A DNA stretch of 37,190 bases from Tritrichomonas foetus (GCA_001839685.1 MLAK01000811.1:19568-56757), one strand, 5' to 3'; shown: positions 9,287-19,410, counted from the stretch's first letter. The notes: generated from the letters alone by a model not told the origin. Numbers and translations: made by a program.

Positions 9287-10018
9287 TCACAGCATTTTTG
9301 ATCTGTTCCACATATGTGATACTTTTAATATTTCCAAACTTTTTAAAATTAAATCCGAATAACAAAAAGTGTGAATTGCCACTAACAATCTTTTCAATGC
9401 AGTTTCAGTTACGTTTTCTGTACCATAATTTAAAATGTTAGCAATAACTTCTAAAGCTTCTTCCACAATATTTTTGGAATGATGTGTCAAAATCTTTGAA
9501 ATTTCTTCAAGATCGACAGAAATTGATGATGGTGTAAAATTGTTAATTTTTGTAATAGATTTCGATAAAATTTTTAATGATCTGACTGCTTTGGTTTGTT
9601 CAGATAAAGGTAGCAAATAGAAAAATTGATAAAAAATTCGAAAATCAAATAAACGAGAATTTTCAAGGTTGTCGTGATTAAGAAGAGTAATGAAAAAGTT
9701 ATTAATAGAAATTTTGATTTCTAATGAACGAAACTGTTCACAAAAGTGATTTTTAATGATGTGAATCAATTTCTGATTTTTATAATTGATTATATTGTTG
9801 GCAGCAAAAGTGCCTTGATTTGCCATTTTTTCTAGACAATTTATAGTTTTTATTATTATTGGCTCATCTTCTCTTTCATCGAGCAAACAATTTTCCAAAT
9901 ATTTATACTTTTCAATTTCCACTCGGGAAGAGAAGTTTGGATTGTTTGAGAGTGCAATCTCGAGTTGATTCAACCCCATCAGAGGATCAGACTCAAATAA
10001 ATATTCGAAGTTTTCCAT
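9287..10018 (-). CDS. Helical ARM/HEAT-like protein, late frameshift likely
   Basis: 243 aa as read, family not recognised. It is built of amphipathic helices with ARM/HEAT-like character (for example DLEEISKILTHHSKNIVEEA and ALEVIANILNYGTEN), suggesting a solenoid adaptor in the cytosol or nucleus. There is no signal peptide or membrane segment. The last ten or so residues look unnatural. If one A is missing from the A run on the minus strand (TTTT at 9323-9326 on plus), the frame continues in helical sequence containing YVEQIKNAVKELNKYIDEII and stops at 9252, giving 255 aa. That reads as the true C-terminus. The ATG at 10018 has a TCATTA initiator about 27 nt upstream and a strong GTTAACAA palindrome further up. 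Confidence 0.6.
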   Translation of the reverse strand: MENFEYLFESDPLMGLNQLEIALSNNPNFSSRVEIEKYKYLENCLLDEREDEPIIIKTINCLEKMANQGTFAANNIINYKNQKLIHIIKNHFCEQFRSLEIKISINNFFITLLNHDNLENSRLFDFRIFYQFFYLLPLSEQTKAVRSLKILSKSITKINNFTPSSISVDLEEISKILTHHSKNIVEEALEVIANILNYGTENVTETALKRLLVAIHTFCYSDLILKSLEILKVSHMWNRSKML

Positions 10019-10040
10019 TCAGGAATATCATTATAACGAG

Positions 10041-10046
10041 TTAATG
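10041..10046 (-). promoter_or_regulatory. Initiator (Inr) for the helical gene
   Basis: Minus strand TCATTA, about 27 nt from the ATG at 10018, inside ATTTTCATTAAC-like sequence that is also found at the kinase pseudogene's 5' end. Confidence 0.5.
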
Positions 10047-10084
10047 AAATTTTCATTAACCACAAAAATATTATTTTTACATCA

Positions 10085-10104
10085 GTTAACAATGATTTGT
10101 TAAC
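10085..10104. promoter_or_regulatory. GTTAACAA/TTGTTAAC palindrome
   Basis: Perfect 8-bp arms around TGAT, about 40 bp upstream of the predicted initiator of the minus-strand helical gene. TTGTTAACAA also occurs upstream of the DENN-like gene (34037-34046, and a variant at 34086-34101). A dimeric transcription-factor site, for instance of Myb type, is possible but is inference. Confidence 0.5.
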
Positions 10105-10679
10105 TATATATTTCTTTGAGAAATATTGATTTCGATAAGTCACTCTCTAACTTTTATTATGCTTGTGTTTGGAAAAATTCTTTCATATGAAAGATTTTAT
10201 AAGCCATTGTAAGTTGAAAAGGCATGAGAAAATGCAATTTTTTTTTGATAAATTTCCCAAAGATATGTTATCAAGTTTTGCAATTTCAATAATGGAAGCC
10301 CTAAAAATATCACTTTTTTGACTTAAAATCCATAAAATCGAAATATCTGTTATGGCAAAGCTATTTTTAAACCTTTACGATCGTTAATTATTAATCATCT
10401 CTGGGATGATAAGAAAAATTTTGAACTATAATATTTTCCCCCTCAAATTATGATTTTTTGAAGAAATCAAAAACTGAAACATTTAGTATTAATTTCAAAC
10501 ACGTGATCCACTTTCTTGATAATAACTTTATGTTTGTGTTTGAATTTGACAATAATGAACATGTATTTTTATTTTATTTTATATAATATGTTATTCAAAT
10601 GTTACATATCGCAGATAATAAACAGTGATAATAATAAATCAAACGTTCATGCAAATTTATTTATTAGACATTATTTTAC
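10105..10679. other. Intergenic, no gene seen
   Basis: AT-rich spacer between the promoter of the helical gene and the 3' end of the first large surface-protein gene. Nothing recognised. Confidence 0.5.
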
Positions 10680-13600
10680 CTATTCAACTGAGTTGAATAT
10701 TGGGTGGGCTTCTCCATCTTCATCCAAATATTTTTGTGGTGCTTGATTGCTTTCATCTTTATTTTCTTTCTTTTTCCTTATACACAAGAAATAAATTAAA
10801 CATGCAACACCAACTGAAATGGCAACTAATACACAAATTACAATGGCAGCAATAGCTCCACCAGAAAGACCTTTCTTTCGATTTATCCAGGCCTGCGAAT
10901 CATCATATCGATCATTGACTGTAATTGTTCCACTTTTTGCGGAATTATAGATTTTCAGATCATCTTTTGAATCAGCTTCAAAAATGATTCCATTTTCCAA
11001 CTTTGTTTCATTCCAATGTTCTCCATTAAACTCAAATTGTGTGTAATTTCCATCATTATGAACAGAAACATTCAATACTGTAGAAATTTCATCCGCATTT
11101 GAATTTCCTAACAAATTAATCTGTGATTTCGCACTTAATGAATTTTCTTCATTTTCTTTTAATTGTAGAACTATATCAGTTGAAAAACAAATGATTGAAG
11201 TTTGTTTCTCACCAATTTTAGTTGAGATTGTAATAAGTGGTTGAATTCCAGGTTGGATAACAATTTCATTTTTATTATTTTGACGATACATTGATATGAT
11301 ATTCCAATTAGACTTTTCTGGAATGAAAACACCAAAGTTACTCACTTTTGAATCAATTTGAACTAATGACGATAAACTGTAGCTATCAATCACCAAATTA
11401 TCCGATTCTATTTTAATTTTTGAGTTACTCACAGTTGTACCAATTAATTCAATATTACTGACTTTGAATGTCTTATCGGAATCTTTAATTTGTAACTTTC
11501 CCAGATATAATGATAATGAATTTAATTTCTTTTGATTTCCACTTTTTATCACAAACATAGAACTCGCGAAATTGTAAACTATACAGTCCATAGAAACGAC
11601 TTGCACATCATAATTTTTCGGCAATTTCGAAAAATCATAATATTGTGATGAACTCATCGTTCCAAATTGAAATATTAACAATTTAGCACTTGTTATAACT
11701 TTACCATTATTTTGACTATTCTTTTTATTGATGTTTTTCATTGCATTATTTATGTCTCCTTTTGCATTGATAGGATTCACTACTTTACGAATATTTTCAA
11801 TTAATAGCTTGTAAGCTGCATATCGTGATCGTTCATAAGGGAGTGATGAATCATCCTTCTCTGATATTATCAGATTCATATTATTTATTAATTGATTCCC
11901 ATAACTTTCCCAATTATTTGTATAGTAATCACATTGTTCAGTTTTGTCATCTGTTGCACAATAAAAAATTGCTGATACTTTCATATAATCATCTGGGATT
12001 TGGTAGCAACGACCATTTAATGATTTATACCCATATTCACAACTTTTACATACACAATTTTCTTGATATTCAACACAATGTTCAATATCACAACTGTGGC
12101 ATACTTTGTTTGAAAGTTTGAACCCTGTTTCACAATGAGTGCATTCACAACCGTTTATGAATGATGTACAATGTGAATCTGGACACTGATTACAAGTTCC
12201 ATCAATTACAGCAAATCCTGTTTCACATTGTATACATTTGCTTTCATTGTTACATAATAAACAATTTTGGAGAGTGCAGGAGTAGCAATTATTTTCAAAA
12301 AGAGAATATTTTTCATTACATGACTCACACTGACACTCAGTGGAAAACCTTGAACATTCCTTATTTGGACACACTAAACACTTTTCTATCAAATTAGCTG
12401 TTGAGCCAGATGAAGAACTATGTAAATGATCAGAAAGCGAGTTTGTGATTTTATTTGAATTTGCTATTGTGCTGGTGTTGGAAAATGAGAATCCAGGTTG
12501 ACAAAGTGAGCAGTGACAGCCTTCATCGAAATGAATGCAATTTGGATCACCACAAGTGAGACATTTCTCACCATTTAATATAAAACCTGGTTCACAATCT
12601 GAACATGAACATCCTGAAGTAAAGTTTCTACAATTGTATCCGATACATTGATTACATTTACCATAAGATTCATAAAAACCTGCGAGACAACTTTGACATG
12701 AACACTCTTCACTGTAAACTAAGCATTCTGTTACATTACAAAAATCACATGTTCCATTTAGATTAGGATGAAAACCTGGACGACATTTGCCACAATTACA
12801 TTCATTTGAAAATGATAAACAGTGCTGAGTAGAGCAAGCTGAACACTTTTTTTCACTATTTAAATGATAACCAGCTTCACATGAAGAACATTCACATTTA
12901 TTTGAATATGAATTACAATGAACTAGGCCACATTCATAACATTTTCCATTATTTAAGAAAAATCCAACATCACATGTCATACATGTACAACCTTGCGAAT
13001 ATTCAAAACAGTGTGGAAAATCACATCCTGTACATATTTCGCCTTCTAACTGATAACCAGGAATACATGAGGCGCACAAACATTGTGAAGAATATAATTC
13101 ACAATGAGTTTCACAAACAATACATTTTCCATCTGACGATGAATGAAAACCAGCTTTACATTCTGAGCAGAAACAATTTTCTTTATAAGTAATACAATTG
13201 GGATCTGTGCATAATTGACATAATCCATTATCAACTGAATAACCAATTGAGCATTGGTGACATGTACATCCTTCTGAAAAAGATGTACAGTGTGGATTAT
13301 TACATGATAAACATTTCCCTTCATTGGACAGATTATAACCAGCATCACATTTATTACATGTACAGCCTTGTGAATAACCTGAACAATGAACAATTCCACA
13401 TTCTTCACATTTTCCATTTGCTAATAAAACATATCCACTGCTACATTCTTTACAACTACAATCTTCATCAAAAATGGAGCAATGTTCTATATTACATTTT
13501 GTACATTTGCCAGCTATTAAATTATAATCATTTTCACATTTTCCACAATAACATTGCTCTTGATACTCATTACAATGATCTGATGAAGAACATGAAGCAC

Positions 13601-15323
13601 ATAATCCGTCTGATACTTGGAATCCTGGTGAACATTTTGAACATTGACATTCACCAGAAGCTGAATACTCGAAGCAATTTTGTACCAAACAAGAATTGCA
13701 GATTCCATTTGATAGTTTATATCCTGCTTCACAACTTGAACATATACATCCAGTTGAATATGAAGAACAATATTGTACATTACATTCTTGACATTGACCA
13801 TTGATTAAATTGTACCCAGCTGAGCATTGTGAACAAAAACATTCATCGGAATATACCAAACAATGAAGGTTTGTACATTGGCTACAAATACCATTTAATG
13901 CAGAATAACCACCATTACATTTTGAACAAGTACAACCTTCTGAATATGAAGAACAATGATCAACAGAACAAGAGCTACATTTTCCATAAGCTAAAATAAA
14001 TCCAGCATCACATTGACTGCAAATACATTCACTTGAAAAACTTAAACAATTAGGGTTGTTACATGCTTCACATTTCCCGTCATTTACTAAATAACCTGCT
14101 TCACATTTTGAACAAAAACATTCTGAAGAATATTCAATACAATGAATATCCCCACATGATTGGACACATTCACCATTCACAAATTGGTAGCTACTTTCAC
14201 ATGTTGGACAATCACTTAAAGAATCACTTGAACATTGCCAAGGTTTCATACAACTTGATGAGGATTTAAATTCACAGTATTTGTTATTACATGACATTGA
14301 AGATCCTTCTTCTTGAATATTTGTAACTTTCCCATAAATGCCACCACCAATTCCTTTTTGCGATGATGATCCCCCATTAGCAACAATATTTACACATATA
14401 GCTGAATTGGTAGAGGTTGTGGAATGTTCAGGTTTTGTGTTTGACGATAAAATGATTTGATTGACATATGCAGAATTTCCATTATTCCCAAAACCATAAC
14501 CACCACCAATTCCAGCACCATCAATTCCACCATTCGCCACAATTTCACCTCCAAATATTCCGATTTTGTTCACAAAACCTGAATTTTTGGCATGACCAAA
14601 GCCACCACCTATTCCAGCACCATATTCTCCACCAGTAGCTTTTATTGTGCCTCCATAGATCTCTAAAGTTTCAACTTTTGCAGAGTTTTCTGATTGTCCT
14701 CTTCCTCCTCCTATTCCAGATGCATATCTTCCACCTGTGGCTGTAATTGTTCCTGAAATTATTTTAATTAATTCAACATTTCCTGTATGTGATTCACTAC
14801 CTAAAGCACCACCGATTCCAGCACCATGAATTCCACCAATTGATGTAATTTGGCCACCGGCAAATGTGAGTGCTTTACAATTGGAAAGTTCATAATCAAC
14901 TCCGATTCCTGAATAGGAGTTTGATTTAACATTTAAAATACAATTGCCAGAATTTGAAGTAGCATTTGAAAAATATATTGAAGCGTTGTTTACGCATTTA
15001 ATTCCAGCATTATCTCCACTATTTATATTATTAGTTCCTTCAAATATAAAATTTACGTTTCCTCCATTTATTGAAACAGCTGATTCTGAGTTTAATGTTA
15101 CACTTTTTAAATGAATTTTTGAATCAATTCCTGTTGAAACTATCGAGTTGGTTGTTGAAGATCCTTGAACTATAATTTCTGGTGTTGTTGTAATTGCTGT
15201 TGATATTGAGTTATTACAAATTAATAATCCTGGTTTGACTAAAACTGGACCTAAAGAAATATCGCAATAGTAAATGTCTGATGCAGTCAATGTAATAAAA
15301 GAAAAAAGCAAGAAAATAGTCAT
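10680..15323 (-). CDS. Type I surface protein: GAGIGGG domain, 22-unit Cys stalk
   Basis: A 1547-aa predicted plasma-membrane protein. The start is ATG 15323; the frame is open 14 codons upstream, but only from a GTG, and a TCACTT initiator lies 28 nt before the ATG. Order: signal peptide (1-15), Asn-rich beta domain, four 34-residue repeats around GAGIGGG-like motifs, a linker with KPWQCSS, about 22 units of ~32 residues with six Cys each, the shared C-terminal ectodomain (FQFGTMSSSQYYDFS), a membrane helix (about 1489-1514) preceded by KKGLSGGAIA, and a 33-residue charged tail. The Cys units follow C-x4-C-x6-C-x-C-x2-C-x2-G-Y/F, then G-x-C, recalling furin-like and Giardia VSP CxxC modules. 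Many N-glycosylation sequons occur. It is a paralogue of the genes at 15808 and 19408 and diverges from the former. The ligand is unknown; a role in adhesion or sensing is inferred from architecture. Plus-strand ORFs across the Cys repeats are shadows. Confidence 0.85.
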   Translation of the reverse strand: MTIFLLFSFITLTASDIYYCDISLGPVLVKPGLLICNNSISTAITTTPEIIVQGSSTTNSIVSTGIDSKIHLKSVTLNSESAVSINGGNVNFIFEGTNNINSGDNAGIKCVNNASIYFSNATSNSGNCILNVKSNSYSGIGVDYELSNCKALTFAGGQITSIGGIHGAGIGGALGSESHTGNVELIKIISGTITATGGRYASGIGGGRGQSENSAKVETLEIYGGTIKATGGEYGAGIGGGFGHAKNSGFVNKIGIFGGEIVANGGIDGAGIGGGYGFGNNGNSAYVNQIILSSNTKPEHSTTSTNSAICVNIVANGGSSSQKGIGGGIYGKVTNIQEEGSSMSCNNKYCEFKSSSSCMKPWQCSSDSLSDCPTCESSYQFVNGECVQSCGDIHCIEYSSECFCSKCEAGYLVNDGKCEACNNPNCLSFSSECICSQCDAGFILAYGKCSSCSVDHCSSYSEGCTCSKCNGGYSALNGICSQCTNLHCLVYSDECFCSQCSAGYNLINGQCQECNVQYCSSYSTGCICSSCEAGYKLSNGICNSCLVQNCFEYSASGECQCSKCSPGFQVSDGLCASCSSSDHCNEYQEQCYCGKCENDYNLIAGKCTKCNIEHCSIFDEDCSCKECSSGYVLLANGKCEECGIVHCSGYSQGCTCNKCDAGYNLSNEGKCLSCNNPHCTSFSEGCTCHQCSIGYSVDNGLCQLCTDPNCITYKENCFCSECKAGFHSSSDGKCIVCETHCELYSSQCLCASCIPGYQLEGEICTGCDFPHCFEYSQGCTCMTCDVGFFLNNGKCYECGLVHCNSYSNKCECSSCEAGYHLNSEKKCSACSTQHCLSFSNECNCGKCRPGFHPNLNGTCDFCNVTECLVYSEECSCQSCLAGFYESYGKCNQCIGYNCRNFTSGCSCSDCEPGFILNGEKCLTCGDPNCIHFDEGCHCSLCQPGFSFSNTSTIANSNKITNSLSDHLHSSSSGSTANLIEKCLVCPNKECSRFSTECQCESCNEKYSLFENNCYSCTLQNCLLCNNESKCIQCETGFAVIDGTCNQCPDSHCTSFINGCECTHCETGFKLSNKVCHSCDIEHCVEYQENCVCKSCEYGYKSLNGRCYQIPDDYMKVSAIFYCATDDKTEQCDYYTNNWESYGNQLINNMNLIISEKDDSSLPYERSRYAAYKLLIENIRKVVNPINAKGDINNAMKNINKKNSQNNGKVITSAKLLIFQFGTMSSSQYYDFSKLPKNYDVQVVSMDCIVYNFASSMFVIKSGNQKKLNSLSLYLGKLQIKDSDKTFKVSNIELIGTTVSNSKIKIESDNLVIDSYSLSSLVQIDSKVSNFGVFIPEKSNWNIISMYRQNNKNEIVIQPGIQPLITISTKIGEKQTSIICFSTDIVLQLKENEENSLSAKSQINLLGNSNADEISTVLNVSVHNDGNYTQFEFNGEHWNETKLENGIIFEADSKDDLKIYNSAKSGTITVNDRYDDSQAWINRKKGLSGGAIAAIVICVLVAISVGVACLIYFLCIRKKKENKDESNQAPQKYLDEDGEAHPIFNSVE
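12006..14160 (-). repeat. About 22 tandem Cys-rich units (coding)
   Basis: Units of roughly 32 codons starting with C-x4-C and ending in G-x-C within the 1547-aa protein. The 20th unit is irregular, and the 18th-19th junction carries a Ser/Asn-rich insert (about 12390-12480). Nucleotide identity between units is modest, so the array is old rather than freshly duplicated. Confidence 0.85.
14500..14860 (-). repeat. GAGIGGG 34-residue repeats (coding)
   Basis: Four consecutive units with GAGIGGALG, ASGIGGGRG, GAGIGGGFG and GAGIGGGYG, each followed by an S-x-x-V-x-x-I strand and a GG-I-x-A-x-GG turn. The spacing of 34 residues is the same in the two paralogues. Confidence 0.85.
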
Positions 15324-15807
15324 TATTTTGATCAGAAAAATAGATGAAAGTGAAATAAAATTCACATCACAAAGAATTTTTCAGATAGCAGGTGATGGAT
15401 TTACCTGTTGTTTGGAACAGCTTTAGAAAAAAGTAATACCCAAACTTTTTGCATACTTTATCTAATTATGAAAACTTCAATTTTTTCAATGAGTTTTCTA
15501 AATTGAAAGGAGTTTTAGTCATAAAAGTATCACCATTTTATCTCTGGCAGAAAAACTTAAATACATATTTAGATAGACAAATAGAAAATCCATGACTGTG
15601 TTTATCATAAATAATATTTCCAATAAAAGAAATATAGAGAGCCATAAAGATACAATCAGATATATTATCTTGATGCTATAATGGTGAATTAAGGTGAAAC
15701 ATATTTCACCTATTTGATGTCTATCACATCAACAAATATGAATAAATCATTCAATTTTTCTGAGGTTACTTCACCTGCTGAAAATCTTGATTTTTAGAAA
15801 ACAAAGT
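15324..15807. promoter_or_regulatory. Divergent promoter of two paralogous surface genes
   Basis: 484 bp between two start codons. TCACC or its complement occurs six times (15391, 15530, 15683, 15693, 15706, 15771). Two copies form a palindrome, AGGTGAAA-CATA-TTTCACCT (15692-15711). The outermost copies extend to TCACCTGCT, one at each end and each pointing at its own gene (15387-15395 minus, 15771-15779 plus). A TCACTT initiator for the left gene is at 15348-15353. For the right gene TCATTC at 15747-15752 would give a 59-nt leader, longer than usual. Confidence 0.5.
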
Positions 15808-18800
15808 ATGCTATCTTTTCCTTTATTTATACTAACATTTGCACTAACACCAATGATTAAAAGTGACACACCTGATGAATCAAGTCCAAACTTTGTTAAT
15901 TTTCAAAATGGATTCATTTGTGATATTTCTGTTTCTTCAATTTCGTTAAATTCAAGTTCTCTATTTTGCAACAATTCACAATACACAGTAGACGCGAATC
16001 AAAACGTTATTAAAGTTATCGGTTCATCAAATTCCACATCAAATGTTATTTCCAAGAAGATTTCTATTTTTGATGCAACAACAACCCTCATTCTAGAAAA
16101 TACAAAAATTGAAGCAAATTCAGCCTTCACGATAGAAAGCTCAACCGTTTTTTTATTCATCAGCGGAGATTCAAACTCAATAATCAGCCACGAAGATGCC
16201 GCAATTTTATGCAGCGATTCATACATTCAAATAATGAATGCAACATCAACAAATTCAGACAAATTGATTTTAAAATCAGATAAATATTCAGGAATTGGAG
16301 GAGGCCAAATGAACAAAAATTGTAGAGGGATTTATATTTATGGAGGCAAAATTAAAGCAAGTGGAGGCCAATTTGGTGCTGGAATTGGTGGTGGACTTGG
16401 AAGCCAGCCCAATTCTGCAGGTGTTGACAATATCGAAATTGTTGATGGTGAAATAACCGCTATTGGAGGTGAATTCGGAGCGGGTATCGGAGGTGGAAAA
16501 GGACAGACCGAAGGGAGCTCTTCTGTGGCATCCATTAAGTTATATGGTGGCTCAGTCAATGCAGTGGGTGGAATTAATGCTGCTGGAATTGGCGGTGGTT
16601 ATGGAAATGCATCACAATCAAGTAATATTGAATTAATAGAAATTTTTGGAGGAAACATCTCAGCAACAGGTGGAACCTATGGAGCTGGAATAGGAGGTGG
16701 TTATTCTTTTAACGAAGGCTCCTCAGCATCTGTCAAATTAATTAATTTATATGCAAATACAATAATAAACAATTCAATTGACAACAAAATATTATGTACA
16801 AATATTCATGCCATTAGAGGCGATAAAGCTCAGAAAGGAATTGGAAATGGAAGAAAAGGATTAGTTTTCAACATTACAGAAAAAGGCAGTACGATAGAAT
16901 GCAATGGTGAAAATAAAGGCGAAATGCACACCGATAGTAGAGGTGAAATTCTATTTGAAAACAAAGGTGAAATTCATGATGAAAATACAAGTGAATATTT
17001 AAACGGAAATGTGTGCACCTTTAATTCCGAAGAAGGAAAATGCATTCAGCCATGGAAATGCTCTTCTTCAAATCCTCAACATTGCCCTTCTTGTAGCACT
17101 CCGGATTGTAATGAAACCAATCCATATTGTATTTGTAAAATATGTAATAACGGTTTCAGTTTATCTTCTGGAGATTTTCAGTGTATAAAATGTAAAGATG
17201 AGCATTGTAAATTATGTGCAGAATCATTTGACACATGCACATCATGTGAAAATGGATTTTCATTGTCAGGTGGAAAATGCATCAAATGCTCACCAATTGA
17301 CAATTGCTTAGCACATAATGAACAATGCAGGTGTTCAAGATGCTCACCTGGCTATACGCTCACTTCAGATTCTATGAAATGCAATCAATGTGACTTCCAA
17401 ACACAACATTGCTACAAATATTATAATGAATGCATTTGTGATGTTTGCGAAAGTGGCTATTCGTTAAGTTCAGGTGTTTGCATTCAATGTGCTGATCCAA
17501 ATTGCGAAAAGTGTGACAATTTTAATTTTTGTTCAAAATGTTTAACTGGATATGAAGCAACAATTGAAGGAAAATGCATAAAATGCTACATTCCATTTTG
17601 TTTGACATATAATGAGTCTTTCTGTAGTTGTATTAAATTCTTAAATCGATATAGTGTTTCATTAGAAGGAAAATGTGATGCTTGCATTGATCCACACTGC
17701 ATAGATTGTTCAAACAATCGATCGGAATGCTCACAATGTTCAGCAGGTTATAATGTTGATGAAAAAACAAATCAATGTATGAGTTGTAATGTACCTAATT
17801 GCCTTGCATATTCAACTGGGTGTCTCTGCTCGAATTGTGAGGGTGGATATCACATTGAAAACAACTTTTGTATTTTGAATCCAACACCAACACCGAACCT
17901 ACCAAGAATAGATGGAATTCTTTTCTGCACAACTTCCAAAGAAATTAATCTTTGCAACGAGTTAAATAACTACAACAATATAGAGACCAATACAAATAAT
18001 GCAATATTAAACAATGTAGTTAATGATGCAAGTTGGAATAATCAGAAAATAAAGATTGAAAGTTTCATTCACAATAAAATTAAGAATCAAACGACATCAA
18101 TTTCTGATAAATATGCTTACAATGTTTTATTAAAGAAAATCGGTGGAATTTCTCATATTTTTCTCGCATTTAATAATTCCATAAATGAATTAATTCAAAA
18201 TCTTGAAGTTGCAACAAGAAAATTGGTAATATTGCAATTTGGATCAATGAATTCCCAATATTATGATTTTTCTCAATTAATTCAAAATACTGATGTTTTA
18301 GTTATTCCAATTTCTGGTTATCTTCCAAATTCTGATTCTGAAATTTATTCTGTTATTGTAAAAGGTGGAAATCCAAAGAATTTGAATTCACTCACATTTT
18401 TATTTGGCTCAATTCAAATTACATCAACTTTAAAAACCAATCAAATATCTTTTATTTCTTCAATTTTAAACATCGATAGTCAATCATTAATAATCGATAC
18501 ACATTATCTTTCAATTGATAGTTATCACGCTTCTTCAATACTTCGATTAAATTCAAGCATTCTAAATTTCGGTGTAATTGTGCCAGAAACAGAAACAAAA
18601 TTAAACACAATTCTAATTGGTGAAAATTCTATTTTCATTACTGCCAATAATTCAATAACATTTTCGTTTCCAACAAAAGTTGGAAAAGAACAATTTTCTA
18701 TAATTAGTCATGCCAATTATTTTATATTAAAATTAACCAATAATAATATCAAATTCCTTTCTTCTCCTTCTTTCCCAGCTAATTCTTTAAATTTACCTTA

Positions 18801-19221
18801 TTCTTTAAGCTTGATGACTAATTCGAGTTCTTTGGAAATAAATACTCTTGTGAATATTTCTTCCCATTGTGTGAATCCAACTTTTCATTTTGATGGAAGT
18901 GAGTGGAATTCTATAACATGGAATAAAGGAATTATTCTAGAATCTGAATCGAAAGATTCCATTATTCTGGAAAGTAAACCACAAAATGTTAAAATCGAAA
19001 TATTTGACATATTTAATGAAGAATCCAATGGAAAATCTCCAGCAAACCAGAAAAGTGGGATATCCGATAACGCAATTTCATTAATCATTATTTCTACTTT
19101 ATTAGTCACAATTATTTTATTCGGAAGTGCAGTTTTTGTGTTCCGAAGGAAGCCGCTGAAAAAAGATGGAAGAGAATCAACAACCCCACTCCTTATCCAA
19201 CCATTTAATGATGTTTTTTAA
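15808..19221 (+). CDS. Type I surface protein: GAGIGGG domain, 8-unit Cys stalk
   Basis: A 1137-aa paralogue of the neighbouring 1547-aa protein with a shorter stalk. ATG 15808 is the first methionine in frame; the frame extends seven codons upstream only to a TTG. Order: signal peptide (MLSFPLFILTFALT), beta domain, SGIGGGQ entry motif, four 34-residue GAGIGGG units (about 190-330), closing KGIGNG, an insert with three GEI/GEM motifs, QPWKCSS, about eight Cys-rich units, the shared C-terminal ectodomain (LQFGSMNSQYYDFSQL, then VKGGNPKNLNSLTFLFG), a membrane helix (about 1088-1112) and a 25-residue tail with PLLIQP. One Cys unit is irregular (SFCSCIKFLNRY). The membrane segment begins ISDNAISLII and lacks the GGAI cassette of its relatives. 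The TAA stop lies in TAAA. Confidence 0.85.
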   Translation: MLSFPLFILTFALTPMIKSDTPDESSPNFVNFQNGFICDISVSSISLNSSSLFCNNSQYTVDANQNVIKVIGSSNSTSNVISKKISIFDATTTLILENTKIEANSAFTIESSTVFLFISGDSNSIISHEDAAILCSDSYIQIMNATSTNSDKLILKSDKYSGIGGGQMNKNCRGIYIYGGKIKASGGQFGAGIGGGLGSQPNSAGVDNIEIVDGEITAIGGEFGAGIGGGKGQTEGSSSVASIKLYGGSVNAVGGINAAGIGGGYGNASQSSNIELIEIFGGNISATGGTYGAGIGGGYSFNEGSSASVKLINLYANTIINNSIDNKILCTNIHAIRGDKAQKGIGNGRKGLVFNITEKGSTIECNGENKGEMHTDSRGEILFENKGEIHDENTSEYLNGNVCTFNSEEGKCIQPWKCSSSNPQHCPSCSTPDCNETNPYCICKICNNGFSLSSGDFQCIKCKDEHCKLCAESFDTCTSCENGFSLSGGKCIKCSPIDNCLAHNEQCRCSRCSPGYTLTSDSMKCNQCDFQTQHCYKYYNECICDVCESGYSLSSGVCIQCADPNCEKCDNFNFCSKCLTGYEATIEGKCIKCYIPFCLTYNESFCSCIKFLNRYSVSLEGKCDACIDPHCIDCSNNRSECSQCSAGYNVDEKTNQCMSCNVPNCLAYSTGCLCSNCEGGYHIENNFCILNPTPTPNLPRIDGILFCTTSKEINLCNELNNYNNIETNTNNAILNNVVNDASWNNQKIKIESFIHNKIKNQTTSISDKYAYNVLLKKIGGISHIFLAFNNSINELIQNLEVATRKLVILQFGSMNSQYYDFSQLIQNTDVLVIPISGYLPNSDSEIYSVIVKGGNPKNLNSLTFLFGSIQITSTLKTNQISFISSILNIDSQSLIIDTHYLSIDSYHASSILRLNSSILNFGVIVPETETKLNTILIGENSIFITANNSITFSFPTKVGKEQFSIISHANYFILKLTNNNIKFLSSPSFPANSLNLPYSLSLMTNSSSLEINTLVNISSHCVNPTFHFDGSEWNSITWNKGIILESESKDSIILESKPQNVKIEIFDIFNEESNGKSPANQKSGISDNAISLIIISTLLVTIILFGSAVFVFRRKPLKKDGRESTTPLLIQPFNDVF

Positions 19222-19222
19222 A
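19219..19222 (+). terminator. TAAA poly(A) signal overlapping the stop
   Basis: The stop of the 1137-aa gene is followed by A, giving the trichomonad TAAA signal. Confidence 0.5.
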
Positions 19223-19406
19223 TACTAAAATCTAGATATATAGAAAATTTATTAGTATTATTCTTAGAAAGAAATAATTGAATCATTCTCACCAAGTGAA
19301 ATATAATTCATATTTTCAATTATATACTAAAGATATAACATCTTATTAACTAGTAGTGAAACGATTAGAGAGAAAGAAAATTCGAAAAATGAAATCAAGA
19401 AAGATA

Positions 19407-19410
19407 TTTA
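19407..19410 (-). terminator. TAAA poly(A) signal overlapping the stop
   Basis: Minus-strand stop TAA of the 818-aa gene followed by A. The two convergent genes are only 186 bp apart, so their 3' processing sites lie close together. Confidence 0.5.

Noticed and set aside
11825..14269. Several plus-strand ORFs of 70-185 codons antisense to the Cys-rich repeats
   Set aside because: They are periodic mirror images of the repeat codons (His/Asn/Leu/Tyr-rich) with no start context; the minus-strand protein explains the sequence.
15805..15856. Intron-like GTATGC and ACTAACACC in the 1137-aa gene start
   Set aside because: Trichomonad introns use GTATGT and end ACTAACACACAG; here the 3' AG is absent, and the sequence between encodes a good signal peptide.
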